64,000 bases of DNA from Pseudomonas khavaziana (GTDB taxonomy: Bacteria; Pseudomonadota; Gammaproteobacteria; Pseudomonadales; Pseudomonadaceae): the NCBI RefSeq assembly GCF_019145205.1, contig NZ_JAHSTT010000009.1, forward strand, positions 62,001 to 126,000, written 5' to 3'. Shown piece by piece: positions 8,527 through 17,605 of this stretch (position 1 is the first letter of the stretch; each line of letters starts with the position of its first letter). The notes under the pieces were generated by a model, which was not told where the DNA came from, did no database searches, and was given only the letters and a program-made list of their open reading frames with translations. The position numbers and the translations under genes are program-made.

Positions 8527-9716
8527 TATTGACGCACCAGGAACTTGATGTCGCTGGGCGCATCGATCGGCAATTTCTGCACGGTTTTACCCAGCAGGCC
8601 AGTCTTGGGGTCGCGTTCTATCACCACGATTTCATTGCTTTTCTGGTTGGCGGTCAGCAGGAACTTGCCGCTGGGGTCGAGGCTGAACTCGCGTGGGTGA
8701 TCACCTTCGACGGAGCGGCGCTGGACTTCCTTGAGGTGCGCAGTGGCCGGATCGATGCTGAACACCAGCAACTGATTGGCCGTGCCACGGTTACTCACGT
8801 AGAGGAACTTGCCATCGCTGGAAACATGCAACGCGGCGCCGGCCTTGTCGGATACCGGTTGGCCGGCGGCATAGTCCAGCAACTGGGTTTGCGTGAGCTT
8901 TCCGTCGTTGTAGTCGAACACGGCGACCTGGGCGCTCATCTCGGTAGTCAACCAGGCGTGCTTGCCGTCAGCGCTGAACAGCAAGTGACGCGGACCACTG
9001 CCAGGCGGCAACTGCACCGAAGGCGGGTTGGCCGGGGTCAGCGGCAGCTCGTGATTGGCCTTTGGGTCGTATTGGTAGACAAACACCTTGTCCGCGCCCA
9101 GGTCCTGCACAAACACATATTTGCCATCCGGCGACGACACCACCGAATGCACATGGTTGGAGGCCTGGCGCTCAGGGTTCACCCGGCTGGCCGGGTGCCC
9201 GCTCAACTGCACCGGGGCCGACAGCTTGCCCTCGCCGTCGACCGGCAGGATCGCCAGGCTGCCGCCCGGGTCTTCCAGCACCGAATAATTGGCGACGAAC
9301 AGGTGGCGGCCACCGGCGGCGACGCTGGAGTGGGTCGGCTCATTGCCCAGGCTCTGTACCTGGTTGATCAGGGTGAGCTGATAGTTCTTCGGGTCGATGC
9401 GGTAGCTGCTGACACGACCGACAGGGTCTTTCTGGCCCGGGCCGTTCTCGTTGACCACAAACAGGTACTTCTGGTCCCGGGAAACCGTCAACCACGAGGG
9501 GTTGGCCGTTTTGGCAGCCAATACGGGCTTGCCGCTGAACTGGCCGGTGCGGCTGTCAAACTGCAGGCGATAGATCCCTTCGCTGGTACCGGCGGTGTAG
9601 CTGCCTACCAGCAGTTCATAGGTGTCAGCCGGCGCAGCCTGCACCGACATGGCACCGACGCTGCCCGCCATCAACAGGGGCCAGAATTTACGCATCAACA
9701 TCAGCTTCATCCTCAT
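8526..9716 (-). CDS. Exported lactonase-family beta-propeller protein (6-phosphogluconolactonase YbhE-like)
   Basis: 396 residues from the first possible start. A signal peptide (KFWPLLMAGSVGAMSVQAAPA) precedes YELLVGSYTAGTSEGIYRLQFD, the typical opening of the seven-bladed lactonase propeller family (PF10282, E. coli YbhE/Pgl type). Repeated blade motifs such as SRDQKYLFVVNE, SPDGKYVFVQDLGADKV and SSDGKFLYVSNRG run through the protein. Because it is exported, it is unlikely to be the pentose-phosphate enzyme and may act on a periplasmic lactone. In-frame ATGs at 9716, 9710 and 9701 are all possible starts. Its 5' end overlaps the 3' end of the upstream small gene by about 29 bases, so the two are probably co-translated. 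Confidence 0.82.
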   Translation of the reverse strand: MRMKLMLMRKFWPLLMAGSVGAMSVQAAPADTYELLVGSYTAGTSEGIYRLQFDSRTGQFSGKPVLAAKTANPSWLTVSRDQKYLFVVNENGPGQKDPVGRVSSYRIDPKNYQLTLINQVQSLGNEPTHSSVAAGGRHLFVANYSVLEDPGGSLAILPVDGEGKLSAPVQLSGHPASRVNPERQASNHVHSVVSSPDGKYVFVQDLGADKVFVYQYDPKANHELPLTPANPPSVQLPPGSGPRHLLFSADGKHAWLTTEMSAQVAVFDYNDGKLTQTQLLDYAAGQPVSDKAGAALHVSSDGKFLYVSNRGTANQLLVFSIDPATAHLKEVQRRSVEGDHPREFSLDPSGKFLLTANQKSNEIVVIERDPKTGLLGKTVQKLPIDAPSDIKFLVRQ

Positions 9717-9978
9717 CGTTATTGTTGCCAGTGAAAGCGCTCATGCAGATCAGGCGGTGCTCGCCCGAATCACCGGTCAGGGTCCAGCTTTGCAGGGTGT
9801 CGTCAAACGTGGCCGCCTGCACCTGGGCCGAGCTGAATGCCCAGCGCTTTTCGGCACGGCCGTCCATGGCGGTGATCAGCAGCTTTTCGGCGTCAAACGT
9901 GAAGTCAAAAGCGTGCAGGCCATCGATTTCAAGCATGTCGCTGGTGGCAAGGACGGTGGTCAGGGTGTCGGCAGTCAT
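9688..9978 (-). CDS. Small conserved Pseudomonas protein (probably DUF5629)
   Basis: A 96-residue acidic protein (MTADTLTTVLATSDMLEIDGLHAFDF...), ending in NNNDEDEADVDA. It has no signal peptide and no membrane segment. The composition and the DMLEIDGLHAFDF start resemble a Pseudomonas family I believe is DUF5629; that name is from memory. A TTG nine bases upstream (9987) is an alternative start; I chose the ATG at 9978. It overlaps the lactonase start, suggesting a two-gene operon. Function unknown. Confidence 0.65.
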   Translation of the reverse strand: MTADTLTTVLATSDMLEIDGLHAFDFTFDAEKLLITAMDGRAEKRWAFSSAQVQAATFDDTLQSWTLTGDSGEHRLICMSAFTGNNNDEDEADVDA

Positions 9979-10207
9979 GGCAGTCAATCATCTACGGGAA
10001 AGCCTCGATGATAGCGCACGGCAGCGCGTGCGGTCCCGCTTTGCCGCGCGCGCCGGTTACAAATACGAGGACATACACCGGGCGGCTCCAGGGAACACGG
10101 GGCTTGGGCACGCTACGGCAATAGCTCCTAACGCAATGTCGATTTCGCGCGTCTGCCAACGCGATATTTTTCTTGCTCGATTTCCATCCCAGCAAAGGAA
10201 TTGCTCC

Positions 10208-13200
10208 ATGCAATCGATCAGAAACAACCCTCGCATGTTTACCGCCACGCTACCCGCCGAACCTGCGCCACTCCCCCTTGAGCCAAAGGTCGACCAGCCA
10301 TCACTCGCCGGTCCGCAGCCCCGACGCTCGAACTTGCCGACACCGATACGCGCGCCCTCTACCCTCCAGAGCAGGCTCAGCGAAATGCCGGCGCTACCGG
10401 CCAACTCACCCGCCGAGGTGGTCGCCAGCCAGTTCGCCAGCCGGCCAACGGTGCGTTCAGTGGTTGCGGGCATGCTGGACGAGGCCCTCAAGCGCCATTA
10501 CCCGACGCTGGACTTCAACAGCGCCAATACTTCCCTGGCGACCCGCCTGCCGACCGATTCGGTGCAGTACAAACTGACGCCACTGCTGGACCTGGCCCTC
10601 GAACACCTGGCAACCGGCAGCGAGCTGGGCTTCACGGCGCAGAGTCAATGGGTCGAATCCCACTCCGCCAACCCCCTGAGCGTCGTCGATGCCAGCAAGC
10701 GTAGCGAACCCCTGGATACGCGCATTGTCGAGCTGGCCATCCGTAGCCTGCGCCCCCACCTTGTGGACGCGTACGCAGAGGCCCTGACCCGGTTCTGGAG
10801 CCAGGATACCGCCAGCGCTACCAGCCACTGGCTTTGGCTCAGCGACAGTCTCAATGACACCGTACGCGTGGCGGGCCTGCAACAACCGGGCCTGAGCGCG
10901 GTGCAGCGCGAGACCCTCGACCAGATCGTACGTTACCCCGATAGCGCGCAGCGCCGACAAGTGGTCGGCACCGACGCTGCGCAGGTCTTCATGGTGCAGA
11001 CCACATTGAAACAGGCCGCTACCGCCGCCACCCTTGTGAACCCCGACCTGTTGATCACCCGCCAGGTCAACGGCCAGAACCTGATATTGCAGGTGACGCC
11101 CGCGGGTGTGGTGACGCCCCATGCCTCGATGGAGGCGTTCGCCGCGGCCCTGTCCAAGCAGCTCGAAGGGCAACTGAGCTTCGATCATCTGTCCTGGAAG
11201 CGCGTCGAGCCAGACGGCAATATTTTCGACACCCAGGCCGCTGTGATCCTCAATCGCCAGTTGCACAACCTGCAGGCCATCCACCTACCGGCGAGCATGC
11301 AGGTGGACGACCTCGAGCAACTGTTTTCCCAGGCCACCGACACGGCTGAGCTGTTCAACAGCCAGCCGAGCACAGCGCCAGGGAGGCTGGCGCAAATGAA
11401 GCGTAACCTGCCGGCGTGGCTTAACAACGCCAGCGCGGCCGAGCGGCTTGCCTACCAGCGCAACACCCTCGCCCTGGCCAGCAGCGTAGCGCGTCATCAG
11501 GGGCTAACCTTTCTCAACGATATCCCTGATATCCGCACGTATGCCGAACAACAGCTCAATGCCCAACTGGCCTCCAAGGGCTATAGCGCAAGCGACCTGG
11601 AGATCACTTTCAAGGTTGCCGTAGGCACCCTTGCCGGCGGCTACATTGAGCCGATCAAGATGAGCCTGGTGGACATGGCCCTGGCTAACCTCGCCGGCCT
11701 GCCAAAAGGCAGCATGGATATTCGCCTGCGCGGGCAGCCGATGACCGACCCCCAGATGCCGCAGGAGCTCAAGGACCTGATCAGCACGGTCAACATCGGT
11801 GAGCGCTACCCCGCCCTGCTGAACCAGCGCCTGCTCAGCGACACCGCAGTCGCCCGGGAGCGCGCCGCATTGTTTGCCGAGCAGGTGCCGCTGCAACTGA
11901 ACATGCAGGCCCTGGAACTCAAGCTCAAAGGTCAAGCCGGTATCACCGCGCAAGGCTACCGCTTTGTCGAGGCCGTAACCCGGCCTGGCACCGGCCCGCG
12001 CAGGGTCGACGAACAGGAGATAACTGTGCGCCCCCTGGCGTTCCTGCGCAAACCTGGCGCGACACCGGATGAGGTGGCCAATATGTTCCTGATCGAGCCA
12101 CTGGACCCGGCCCGCGGCCCGCATCTGCTCTATCGCCCGATGCTCTCGCCGGCGCTGCTCGAGTTCGCCAGCCGTGACGCGCTGCTGGCTGCCATCCAGG
12201 CACCGGGTGAGTTGCAACAGAGTATCCTGGCCTGGCTGCCCGACGACAAAGCCCGCGCGGTGTACGGCAATGGCGGTTTCAAGACGCCCCATGTCGCCCG
12301 CTACGGTGTGTTCAATGAGTTCGACGCCCCGCCGACACCAGCCCCGACGGCATTGGCCCTCGAGGATTTTGCTGCGGCCCGCACGCTCAGAAGCGACCTG
12401 CTCGACGGCAATCTGATGCAGTACCTGTACAACAGCAATGCCCAAAGCCTGGTGACCCTTGCCCAAGGCCAGTCCACCTCTGACGCCCAAAGCCGCTGGG
12501 CGCTGCACAAGGAATTGGGCTGGCTGTTGTTCAATACCCTGCTTCCGGTGCTGCGCGGCCCAGGGGCCATGGCCGGCTGGCTGCTGCAACTGGCCAGTGT
12601 TGAAAACGACATCAAGCACGCCACTGAGTCGACCAATGCCGACACCACGCAGGCGATGGTGGACCTGCTGGTGAATGTCGCTACATTGTTGAGTCATTCC
12701 ACGCCCAGCGAGGCCGCCGTGCGGCCCTTGGGCAAGGTGCCCTTTATCGAGCGTGCGCAAGTGTCGATCCCGCTGCGGCGCACTGACGACACTCCGCCGC
12801 CCACCCAGGTGCTGATCGAAGAAGACGCGCCTGCGCCCAGCGGGTTGCTCGACAGCAACCAGCCGTTCGACTTTGCCTTCTCCAGCCTGCGGGGCCTGAG
12901 CCCGGCCCAGCGCGCCTATATCAACACCTTCAGCGTGCCGGCACCGGCCCGCGAGGTCACACCGATTCAAAGTGGGAAGACCCAAGGTCTCTACCTTATC
13001 GACGACAAACTGCATGCTCATATCGATAACCACTGGTTCAGGGTGGCCAGGGATCTCGACGGCTTTTTTGTAATAGATGAGCACGACAAGGCGCGCACCG
13101 GTCCATCCTTGAAGCACGACGGCCAGGGTCATTGGCAGTTCGATATTGCTCCTCGGCTCAAGGGCGGTATGCCCGTCAGTGACCGGATACAAACCACCCT

Positions 13201-15157
13201 CGAGGCAAACGCCACTCAGGGTGAAGCCATGCTTAAAAGCTTCGCGTCCCACAGGCAGCGTGTGCTGCCCATGGAGGTACTCATGATGAGTGCCCGAGAG
13301 CGTCTCCAGCAAACCGAGCAGAGCCTGAAAAAGTCAGATAAAACCCTCAGAACGCTCTGGGGCCTGGTCAACAGCAGTGGGCGCGCCGCCGACTTCACCG
13401 ATCGCTACCAGCAGGAGCTGAGCAACAACCGCAACCTGACCGCATTGCTACGCCAGCGCCTGGATGACTATCAACGCTACGCCAGCTTCACGATTGATGG
13501 CCGCAAAGACGCGATCCAGGCAGTACGCAGCGATAACCCCGCCATGGATCTGGAAGTGTTCAGAGAAGTGCGTGGTGGCGAATACCGGGCAATCGCCGAA
13601 ATCCTGCGTTCGATCTATGTCGATCATTTGTACGACGCCGATGAGTTTACCCATGCCCCCTCGGGTGAACCGATGGCCGCCCTGGCAGACAGGGTCCGCG
13701 CCAATCAGCCGGGGGCCTACGCTGAAATGGTGGAAGCCATGAGCCTGCGCGAGATGCGCCTGGCCCGCTTGATGAAGGCGGGCAACGCCTATGAAGCGTT
13801 TCTCGATGAATGGAAAAACGACTCGCCGGTCAACAAGAAACAGGCAGAGATCTTTATCAGGAGCACTCAACAACCACCGGCAGATCTGCTGCTGACGAGC
13901 CGGCTGGAGCAACTGAGCACGCTGCGCGAGTTGAGCATCGACCGTATGGTCCCGACTAACGCTCCCGAGAAAAGGTTCTTCCTTGATCGCTTCAACCGTG
14001 CCGAGCTCAATGCGGTGTCCATGTCCCACATCGAGTTGCAGCAGCACGAGGGCTATACCGCCGACGAACGTATCGCGGTACTCAGCAACTTGATCGACAG
14101 ATACCAGGCCGAGCTGCGCAACACCCAGGCCCTACAGGACATCAGCCCCGAAAGCGTCAGGCCGGTTTATGGCGAGTTCTTCGTTCAATGCCTGCAAAAC
14201 GTCATCACCCAGGCCCAGGCTGAACTGGCCGACCTGATCCGCGAAGAACAACACCTGCCACCTTTGGTGCTCCGCCGGGAAGATCGGGCACGCAAGTCGG
14301 CCAGCAAGCGAGTGTTCAAGACCCGCGACAAGCAAACCTTGGTCGGCACCCTGCGCGACAAGCAACCTGGGGAGACGGTGCCGATCATCGACGTACTTGA
14401 CCCCCAGAGCGGCCAGGCACTGAGGACCTACAGCTGGCATCAGGACGAAGGCGAATGGGTGCAGGTGGTCAAGCCAGTAGCGCTCAAACCAACTTCGGTA
14501 CCCGCGCCTAAACCTTTGTCGGCGTATATCGGTACGGCGCGCAAGTTGATGGATGAGCAGGCGCCCATCGAACGCTCGATTCAATTCCAGAAAAGGAAGC
14601 TCGATGACCCGGCGCAACGGGAATCCGTCAACCCCCAGGACTGGAGCGACATGCTCGAAGCCCAGGCGGATCGTCTTGAACAGGTAGTACGGGAAGCGCA
14701 GGCCAATCACAAGGCCGATAGCCAAACCGCAACCCTGGTGGAGCAATGGCGCAACGCGGTGGAACACATGCGCCAGCAGGCTATTGCCCACCGGTGCGAT
14801 GGGTATCTACGCCAGGCGCCTCGGCCGGAGAATATCGATTACCTATGGACCCATGGCCGCGTTGATATCGGCCTGGTCAAGCGCCATAAACCGCTCAAGG
14901 GCGGCGACGTTCTCACCGAGTACGCGATACGCGATAAAAACGGGCTCAAGGACTTGTGGTATGCGCACTTCCATTACCCCAAGGCAAACTCGCCCGTGGA
15001 AAACTACAGCGCTGCGCACTTGAAGATTCCGGAGCAGCGCTACCTGACCCAAAAGGACCTGGTGCGCCAGGCCGGCCAGGATAACTCGTCCATCGATCGC
15101 ATCCTGCGGACCCAGATCAAGCCACCGCTGGATCAGAAACTGTTCCTGAAGCTATAA
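10208..15157 (+). CDS. Giant putative toxin, dermonecrotic-toxin-like (DUF6543) family
   Basis: The frame is open from 9722, but the credible start is the ATG at 10208, with aaagga seven bases upstream, giving 1649 residues (MQSIRNNPRMF...). The protein is cytosolic-looking: Pro-rich for about 60 residues, then long helical regions with no signal peptide and no obvious membrane segment. Blocks such as SVQYKLTPLLDLALEHL, DLEITFKVAVGTLAGGY and the late LVGTLRDKQPGETVPIIDV segment resemble the very large Pseudomonas proteins with a dermonecrotic-toxin N-terminal domain. No catalytic motif could be identified, and there is no neighbouring secretion gene or antitoxin. The toxin role is inferred from family resemblance only. 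Confidence 0.7.
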   Translation: MQSIRNNPRMFTATLPAEPAPLPLEPKVDQPSLAGPQPRRSNLPTPIRAPSTLQSRLSEMPALPANSPAEVVASQFASRPTVRSVVAGMLDEALKRHYPTLDFNSANTSLATRLPTDSVQYKLTPLLDLALEHLATGSELGFTAQSQWVESHSANPLSVVDASKRSEPLDTRIVELAIRSLRPHLVDAYAEALTRFWSQDTASATSHWLWLSDSLNDTVRVAGLQQPGLSAVQRETLDQIVRYPDSAQRRQVVGTDAAQVFMVQTTLKQAATAATLVNPDLLITRQVNGQNLILQVTPAGVVTPHASMEAFAAALSKQLEGQLSFDHLSWKRVEPDGNIFDTQAAVILNRQLHNLQAIHLPASMQVDDLEQLFSQATDTAELFNSQPSTAPGRLAQMKRNLPAWLNNASAAERLAYQRNTLALASSVARHQGLTFLNDIPDIRTYAEQQLNAQLASKGYSASDLEITFKVAVGTLAGGYIEPIKMSLVDMALANLAGLPKGSMDIRLRGQPMTDPQMPQELKDLISTVNIGERYPALLNQRLLSDTAVARERAALFAEQVPLQLNMQALELKLKGQAGITAQGYRFVEAVTRPGTGPRRVDEQEITVRPLAFLRKPGATPDEVANMFLIEPLDPARGPHLLYRPMLSPALLEFASRDALLAAIQAPGELQQSILAWLPDDKARAVYGNGGFKTPHVARYGVFNEFDAPPTPAPTALALEDFAAARTLRSDLLDGNLMQYLYNSNAQSLVTLAQGQSTSDAQSRWALHKELGWLLFNTLLPVLRGPGAMAGWLLQLASVENDIKHATESTNADTTQAMVDLLVNVATLLSHSTPSEAAVRPLGKVPFIERAQVSIPLRRTDDTPPPTQVLIEEDAPAPSGLLDSNQPFDFAFSSLRGLSPAQRAYINTFSVPAPAREVTPIQSGKTQGLYLIDDKLHAHIDNHWFRVARDLDGFFVIDEHDKARTGPSLKHDGQGHWQFDIAPRLKGGMPVSDRIQTTLEANATQGEAMLKSFASHRQRVLPMEVLMMSARERLQQTEQSLKKSDKTLRTLWGLVNSSGRAADFTDRYQQELSNNRNLTALLRQRLDDYQRYASFTIDGRKDAIQAVRSDNPAMDLEVFREVRGGEYRAIAEILRSIYVDHLYDADEFTHAPSGEPMAALADRVRANQPGAYAEMVEAMSLREMRLARLMKAGNAYEAFLDEWKNDSPVNKKQAEIFIRSTQQPPADLLLTSRLEQLSTLRELSIDRMVPTNAPEKRFFLDRFNRAELNAVSMSHIELQQHEGYTADERIAVLSNLIDRYQAELRNTQALQDISPESVRPVYGEFFVQCLQNVITQAQAELADLIREEQHLPPLVLRREDRARKSASKRVFKTRDKQTLVGTLRDKQPGETVPIIDVLDPQSGQALRTYSWHQDEGEWVQVVKPVALKPTSVPAPKPLSAYIGTARKLMDEQAPIERSIQFQKRKLDDPAQRESVNPQDWSDMLEAQADRLEQVVREAQANHKADSQTATLVEQWRNAVEHMRQQAIAHRCDGYLRQAPRPENIDYLWTHGRVDIGLVKRHKPLKGGDVLTEYAIRDKNGLKDLWYAHFHYPKANSPVENYSAAHLKIPEQRYLTQKDLVRQAGQDNSSIDRILRTQIKPPLDQKLFLKL

Positions 15158-15164
15158 CCCTGGC

Positions 15165-15200
15165 GCTGCAGGAGCGAGTCTGCTCGCTCCTGCAGCACGA
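15165..15200. terminator. Perfect hairpin between convergent genes
   Basis: A 14-bp perfect stem gctgcaggagcgag/ctcgctcctgcagc with loop TCTG lies between the toxin gene and the RND exporter, which face each other. It probably stops transcription in both directions. The arms resemble a REP unit and there is no T-run. Confidence 0.6.
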
Positions 15201-15213
15201 GCCTTGAAGGGGC

Positions 15214-17589
15214 TCAGTGAGCAAACAACGAATTGCCCTTCTGCCCCGCCAGCTTCTCCGGCTTGATCAGGAACCGCGCCAGGGCCGGCAGCAGCCACAG
15301 TGCGCCGAACATGTTCCACAGCAGCATGAAGGTCAGCATCAGGCCCATGTCGGCCTGGAACTTGATGGCCGAGAAGATCCAGGTGCATACACCGATGGCC
15401 AGGCACAGGCCGGTGAACAGCACGGCCTTGCCGGTGGATTTCAACGTCTGGTAGTACGCCTCTTGCAGCGGCAAGCCGGCACGCAGGAAACTTTCCAGGC
15501 GACTGTAGATATAGATGCCGTAGTCCACGCCAATCCCCACGCCCAGGGCCACCACCGGCAAGGTCGCGACCTTCACGCCGATGCCCATGAACGCCATCAG
15601 CGCGTTGCCCAGTACCGACGTCAATACCAGCGGCAGCACGATGCACAGGGTCGCCGCCCAGGAACGGAAGGTGATCATGCACATGGTCGCCACGCACAGG
15701 TACACCAGGATCAGGATGATCAACTCCGACTCCTTGATCACCTCATTGGTGGCCGCTTCGATCCCGGCATTGCCGGCGGCGAGGATAAACTCCAGGCCGT
15801 CCTTGTTGTTCTCCTTGGCGAAGTCCTGCACCGCATGCACGGCGCGGTCGAGGGTTTCGGCCTTGTGATCGTTGAGGAACACCAGCACCGGCGCCAGGGA
15901 GCAATTGTTGTTGTACAGACCATCGGCGCGGGCGATGGAGTTATTGAGCACGTCCGGGTTACGCGACAGGGTTTCCCATTTCAGGTTGCCTTCGTTCATA
16001 CCCTTGATCATCTGCTTGGACACGGTCACCAACGAGATTGCCGACTGCACGCCCTCGGTGTTCTGCATCTTCCACATCAACTGGTCGATGGGCGCCATGG
16101 CTTCATAGCGCGAGCATCCTTCGGACTTGGTCTTGACCATCACCACCAGCACGTCGGAACTGGTGGAGTAATTGCTGATGATGAAGTTGTTGTCTTTGTT
16201 GTAGCGCGAGTCCGGGCGCAGTTCCGGGGCACCTTGGTCAAGGTCGCCGATCTTCAGGTTCTGGCTGTACCAGAGACCGCCGCCAAAGGCGATCAGGGCG
16301 AGGAAGATCGAGACCGGCGCGACTTTAGGGCTGGCGAACTTGGACAGCAGCCGCCAGAAACGGTGTTCGCGGTGCGCGTCCTTTTTACTGCGCTCAATCG
16401 CGCGCTTGCTGATACCCACGTAGGAGATCGCCACCGGCAGCAGGATCAGGTTGGTAAACACGATCACTGCCACACCGATGGAAGCCCCAATGGCCAGCTC
16501 GCGGATCACGCCGATATCGATGATCAGCAGCGTGATAAAACCGACAGCGTCGGCGAGGATCGCAATCATTCCCGGCAGAAACAACTGGCGGAAAGTACGC
16601 CGTGCGGCGGTCAGGGCGTTATCGGCGTCACTGGATTGCAGGGCGATACCGTTGATCTTCTGCACGCCGTGGGAAATACCGATGGCGAAGATCAGGAACG
16701 GCACCAGCATTGAGTATGGGTCCAACCCGAAGCCGACCGCGTGCATCAAGCCCAACTGCCAGACCACCGCCACCAGGGTGGTGATCAACACGGCGATGGT
16801 GCTGCGGATGCACCAAGTGAACCAGTAGAGCAGCACCAGGGTGATCATGAAGGCGATGCCAAAGAACAGCACCACCATGATCAAGCCATCGATCAAGTCG
16901 CCGACTTTCTTGGCGAAACCGACAATGTGGATTTTTACATTAGGGTTTTGCGCCTCGAACTTGTTGCGGATCTTGTCCTCAAGTTCATGGGAAAACTTCT
17001 GGTAGTCCAAGGCCAGCAACTTGCCCTGGTCCTGCGGGTCCGGGTAGGACTCCAGCAGCGGGATATCGACGATACTCGACTTGAAGTCGTTGGCCACCAG
17101 ACGCCCGACCTGGCCGGACTTGAGCACGTTGTTACGCAGCTGGTCGAGGCTTTGCGGCGAGCCGTTGTAGCTCTGCGGGATGACTTCGCCACCGGCAAAA
17201 CCTTCTTCGGTCACTTCGGTCCAGCGCACGCTGGGGCTCCACAATGATTTGAGGCCCGAGCGATCGACGCCGGAGATGTAGAAGACCTCGTCGTTGATCT
17301 GCCGCAGGGTCTCCATGTACTCCTTAGTGAAGATGTCGCCGTCCTTGGCCTCCACCGAGATACGCACGGTATTGCCCAGGTTGGCCAGGTCGTTGCGGTG
17401 CTCCATCATCTTTTCGATGAAGGGGTGCTTGAGGGGGATCATCTTTTCAAAGCTGGTGGACGGGCGAATCAAGGTCGCCTGCCAGAACAGGAACACGCTC
17501 ACCAGCAGGCAGATGACGATCACCGCCGGGCGATTGTTGAAGATCAGGCGCTCAAGAAAGGTCGCTTTATCGTTGTGATGACTGCTCAT
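15214..17589 (-). CDS. RND/MMPL-family inner-membrane transporter
   Basis: 791 residues with the RND-superfamily plan. An N-terminal membrane helix (PAVIVICLLVSVFLFW) is followed by a periplasmic domain, a block of about five membrane helices (VVLFFGIAFMITLVLLYWF onward, with FAIGISHGVQKING), a second periplasmic domain and a second helix block (LGVGIGVDYGIYIYSRLE). The two GxxxD/H-type helix-4 motifs sit at equivalent places, fitting an internal duplication. It belongs to the exporters of the hydrophobe/RND type rather than the AcrB drug pumps, which are about 1050 residues. The YCF48-like gene lies 16 bases upstream and is probably co-transcribed. Substrate unknown; lipid-like compounds are usual for MMPL relatives. 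Confidence 0.82.
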   Translation of the reverse strand: MSSHHNDKATFLERLIFNNRPAVIVICLLVSVFLFWQATLIRPSTSFEKMIPLKHPFIEKMMEHRNDLANLGNTVRISVEAKDGDIFTKEYMETLRQINDEVFYISGVDRSGLKSLWSPSVRWTEVTEEGFAGGEVIPQSYNGSPQSLDQLRNNVLKSGQVGRLVANDFKSSIVDIPLLESYPDPQDQGKLLALDYQKFSHELEDKIRNKFEAQNPNVKIHIVGFAKKVGDLIDGLIMVVLFFGIAFMITLVLLYWFTWCIRSTIAVLITTLVAVVWQLGLMHAVGFGLDPYSMLVPFLIFAIGISHGVQKINGIALQSSDADNALTAARRTFRQLFLPGMIAILADAVGFITLLIIDIGVIRELAIGASIGVAVIVFTNLILLPVAISYVGISKRAIERSKKDAHREHRFWRLLSKFASPKVAPVSIFLALIAFGGGLWYSQNLKIGDLDQGAPELRPDSRYNKDNNFIISNYSTSSDVLVVMVKTKSEGCSRYEAMAPIDQLMWKMQNTEGVQSAISLVTVSKQMIKGMNEGNLKWETLSRNPDVLNNSIARADGLYNNNCSLAPVLVFLNDHKAETLDRAVHAVQDFAKENNKDGLEFILAAGNAGIEAATNEVIKESELIILILVYLCVATMCMITFRSWAATLCIVLPLVLTSVLGNALMAFMGIGVKVATLPVVALGVGIGVDYGIYIYSRLESFLRAGLPLQEAYYQTLKSTGKAVLFTGLCLAIGVCTWIFSAIKFQADMGLMLTFMLLWNMFGALWLLPALARFLIKPEKLAGQKGNSLFAH

Positions 17590-17605
17590 GCTTTCCCCGC
17601 CCTTA

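Noticed and set aside
8526..9716. Cytosolic 6-phosphogluconolactonase of the pentose phosphate pathway
   Set aside because: The protein has a clear signal peptide, so a cytosolic role is unlikely despite the family name.
8529..9734. A 401-codon plus-strand frame opposite the lactonase gene
   Set aside because: The minus-strand frame has the signal peptide, propeller motifs and terminator; the plus frame has none.
9722..10207. Upstream 162 codons of the giant toxin-like frame as part of the protein
   Set aside because: They overlap the small gene on the other strand and have no ribosome site. aaagga and ATG at 10208 mark a better start.
11504..13312. A 602-codon open frame opposite the giant toxin-like gene
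   Set aside because: It is a shadow of a GC-rich gene, lacks family resemblance and has unlikely composition.
15217..16713. A 498-codon plus-strand frame opposite the RND exporter
   Set aside because: Rich in Gln, His and Arg with no motif; the exporter on the other strand is clear.
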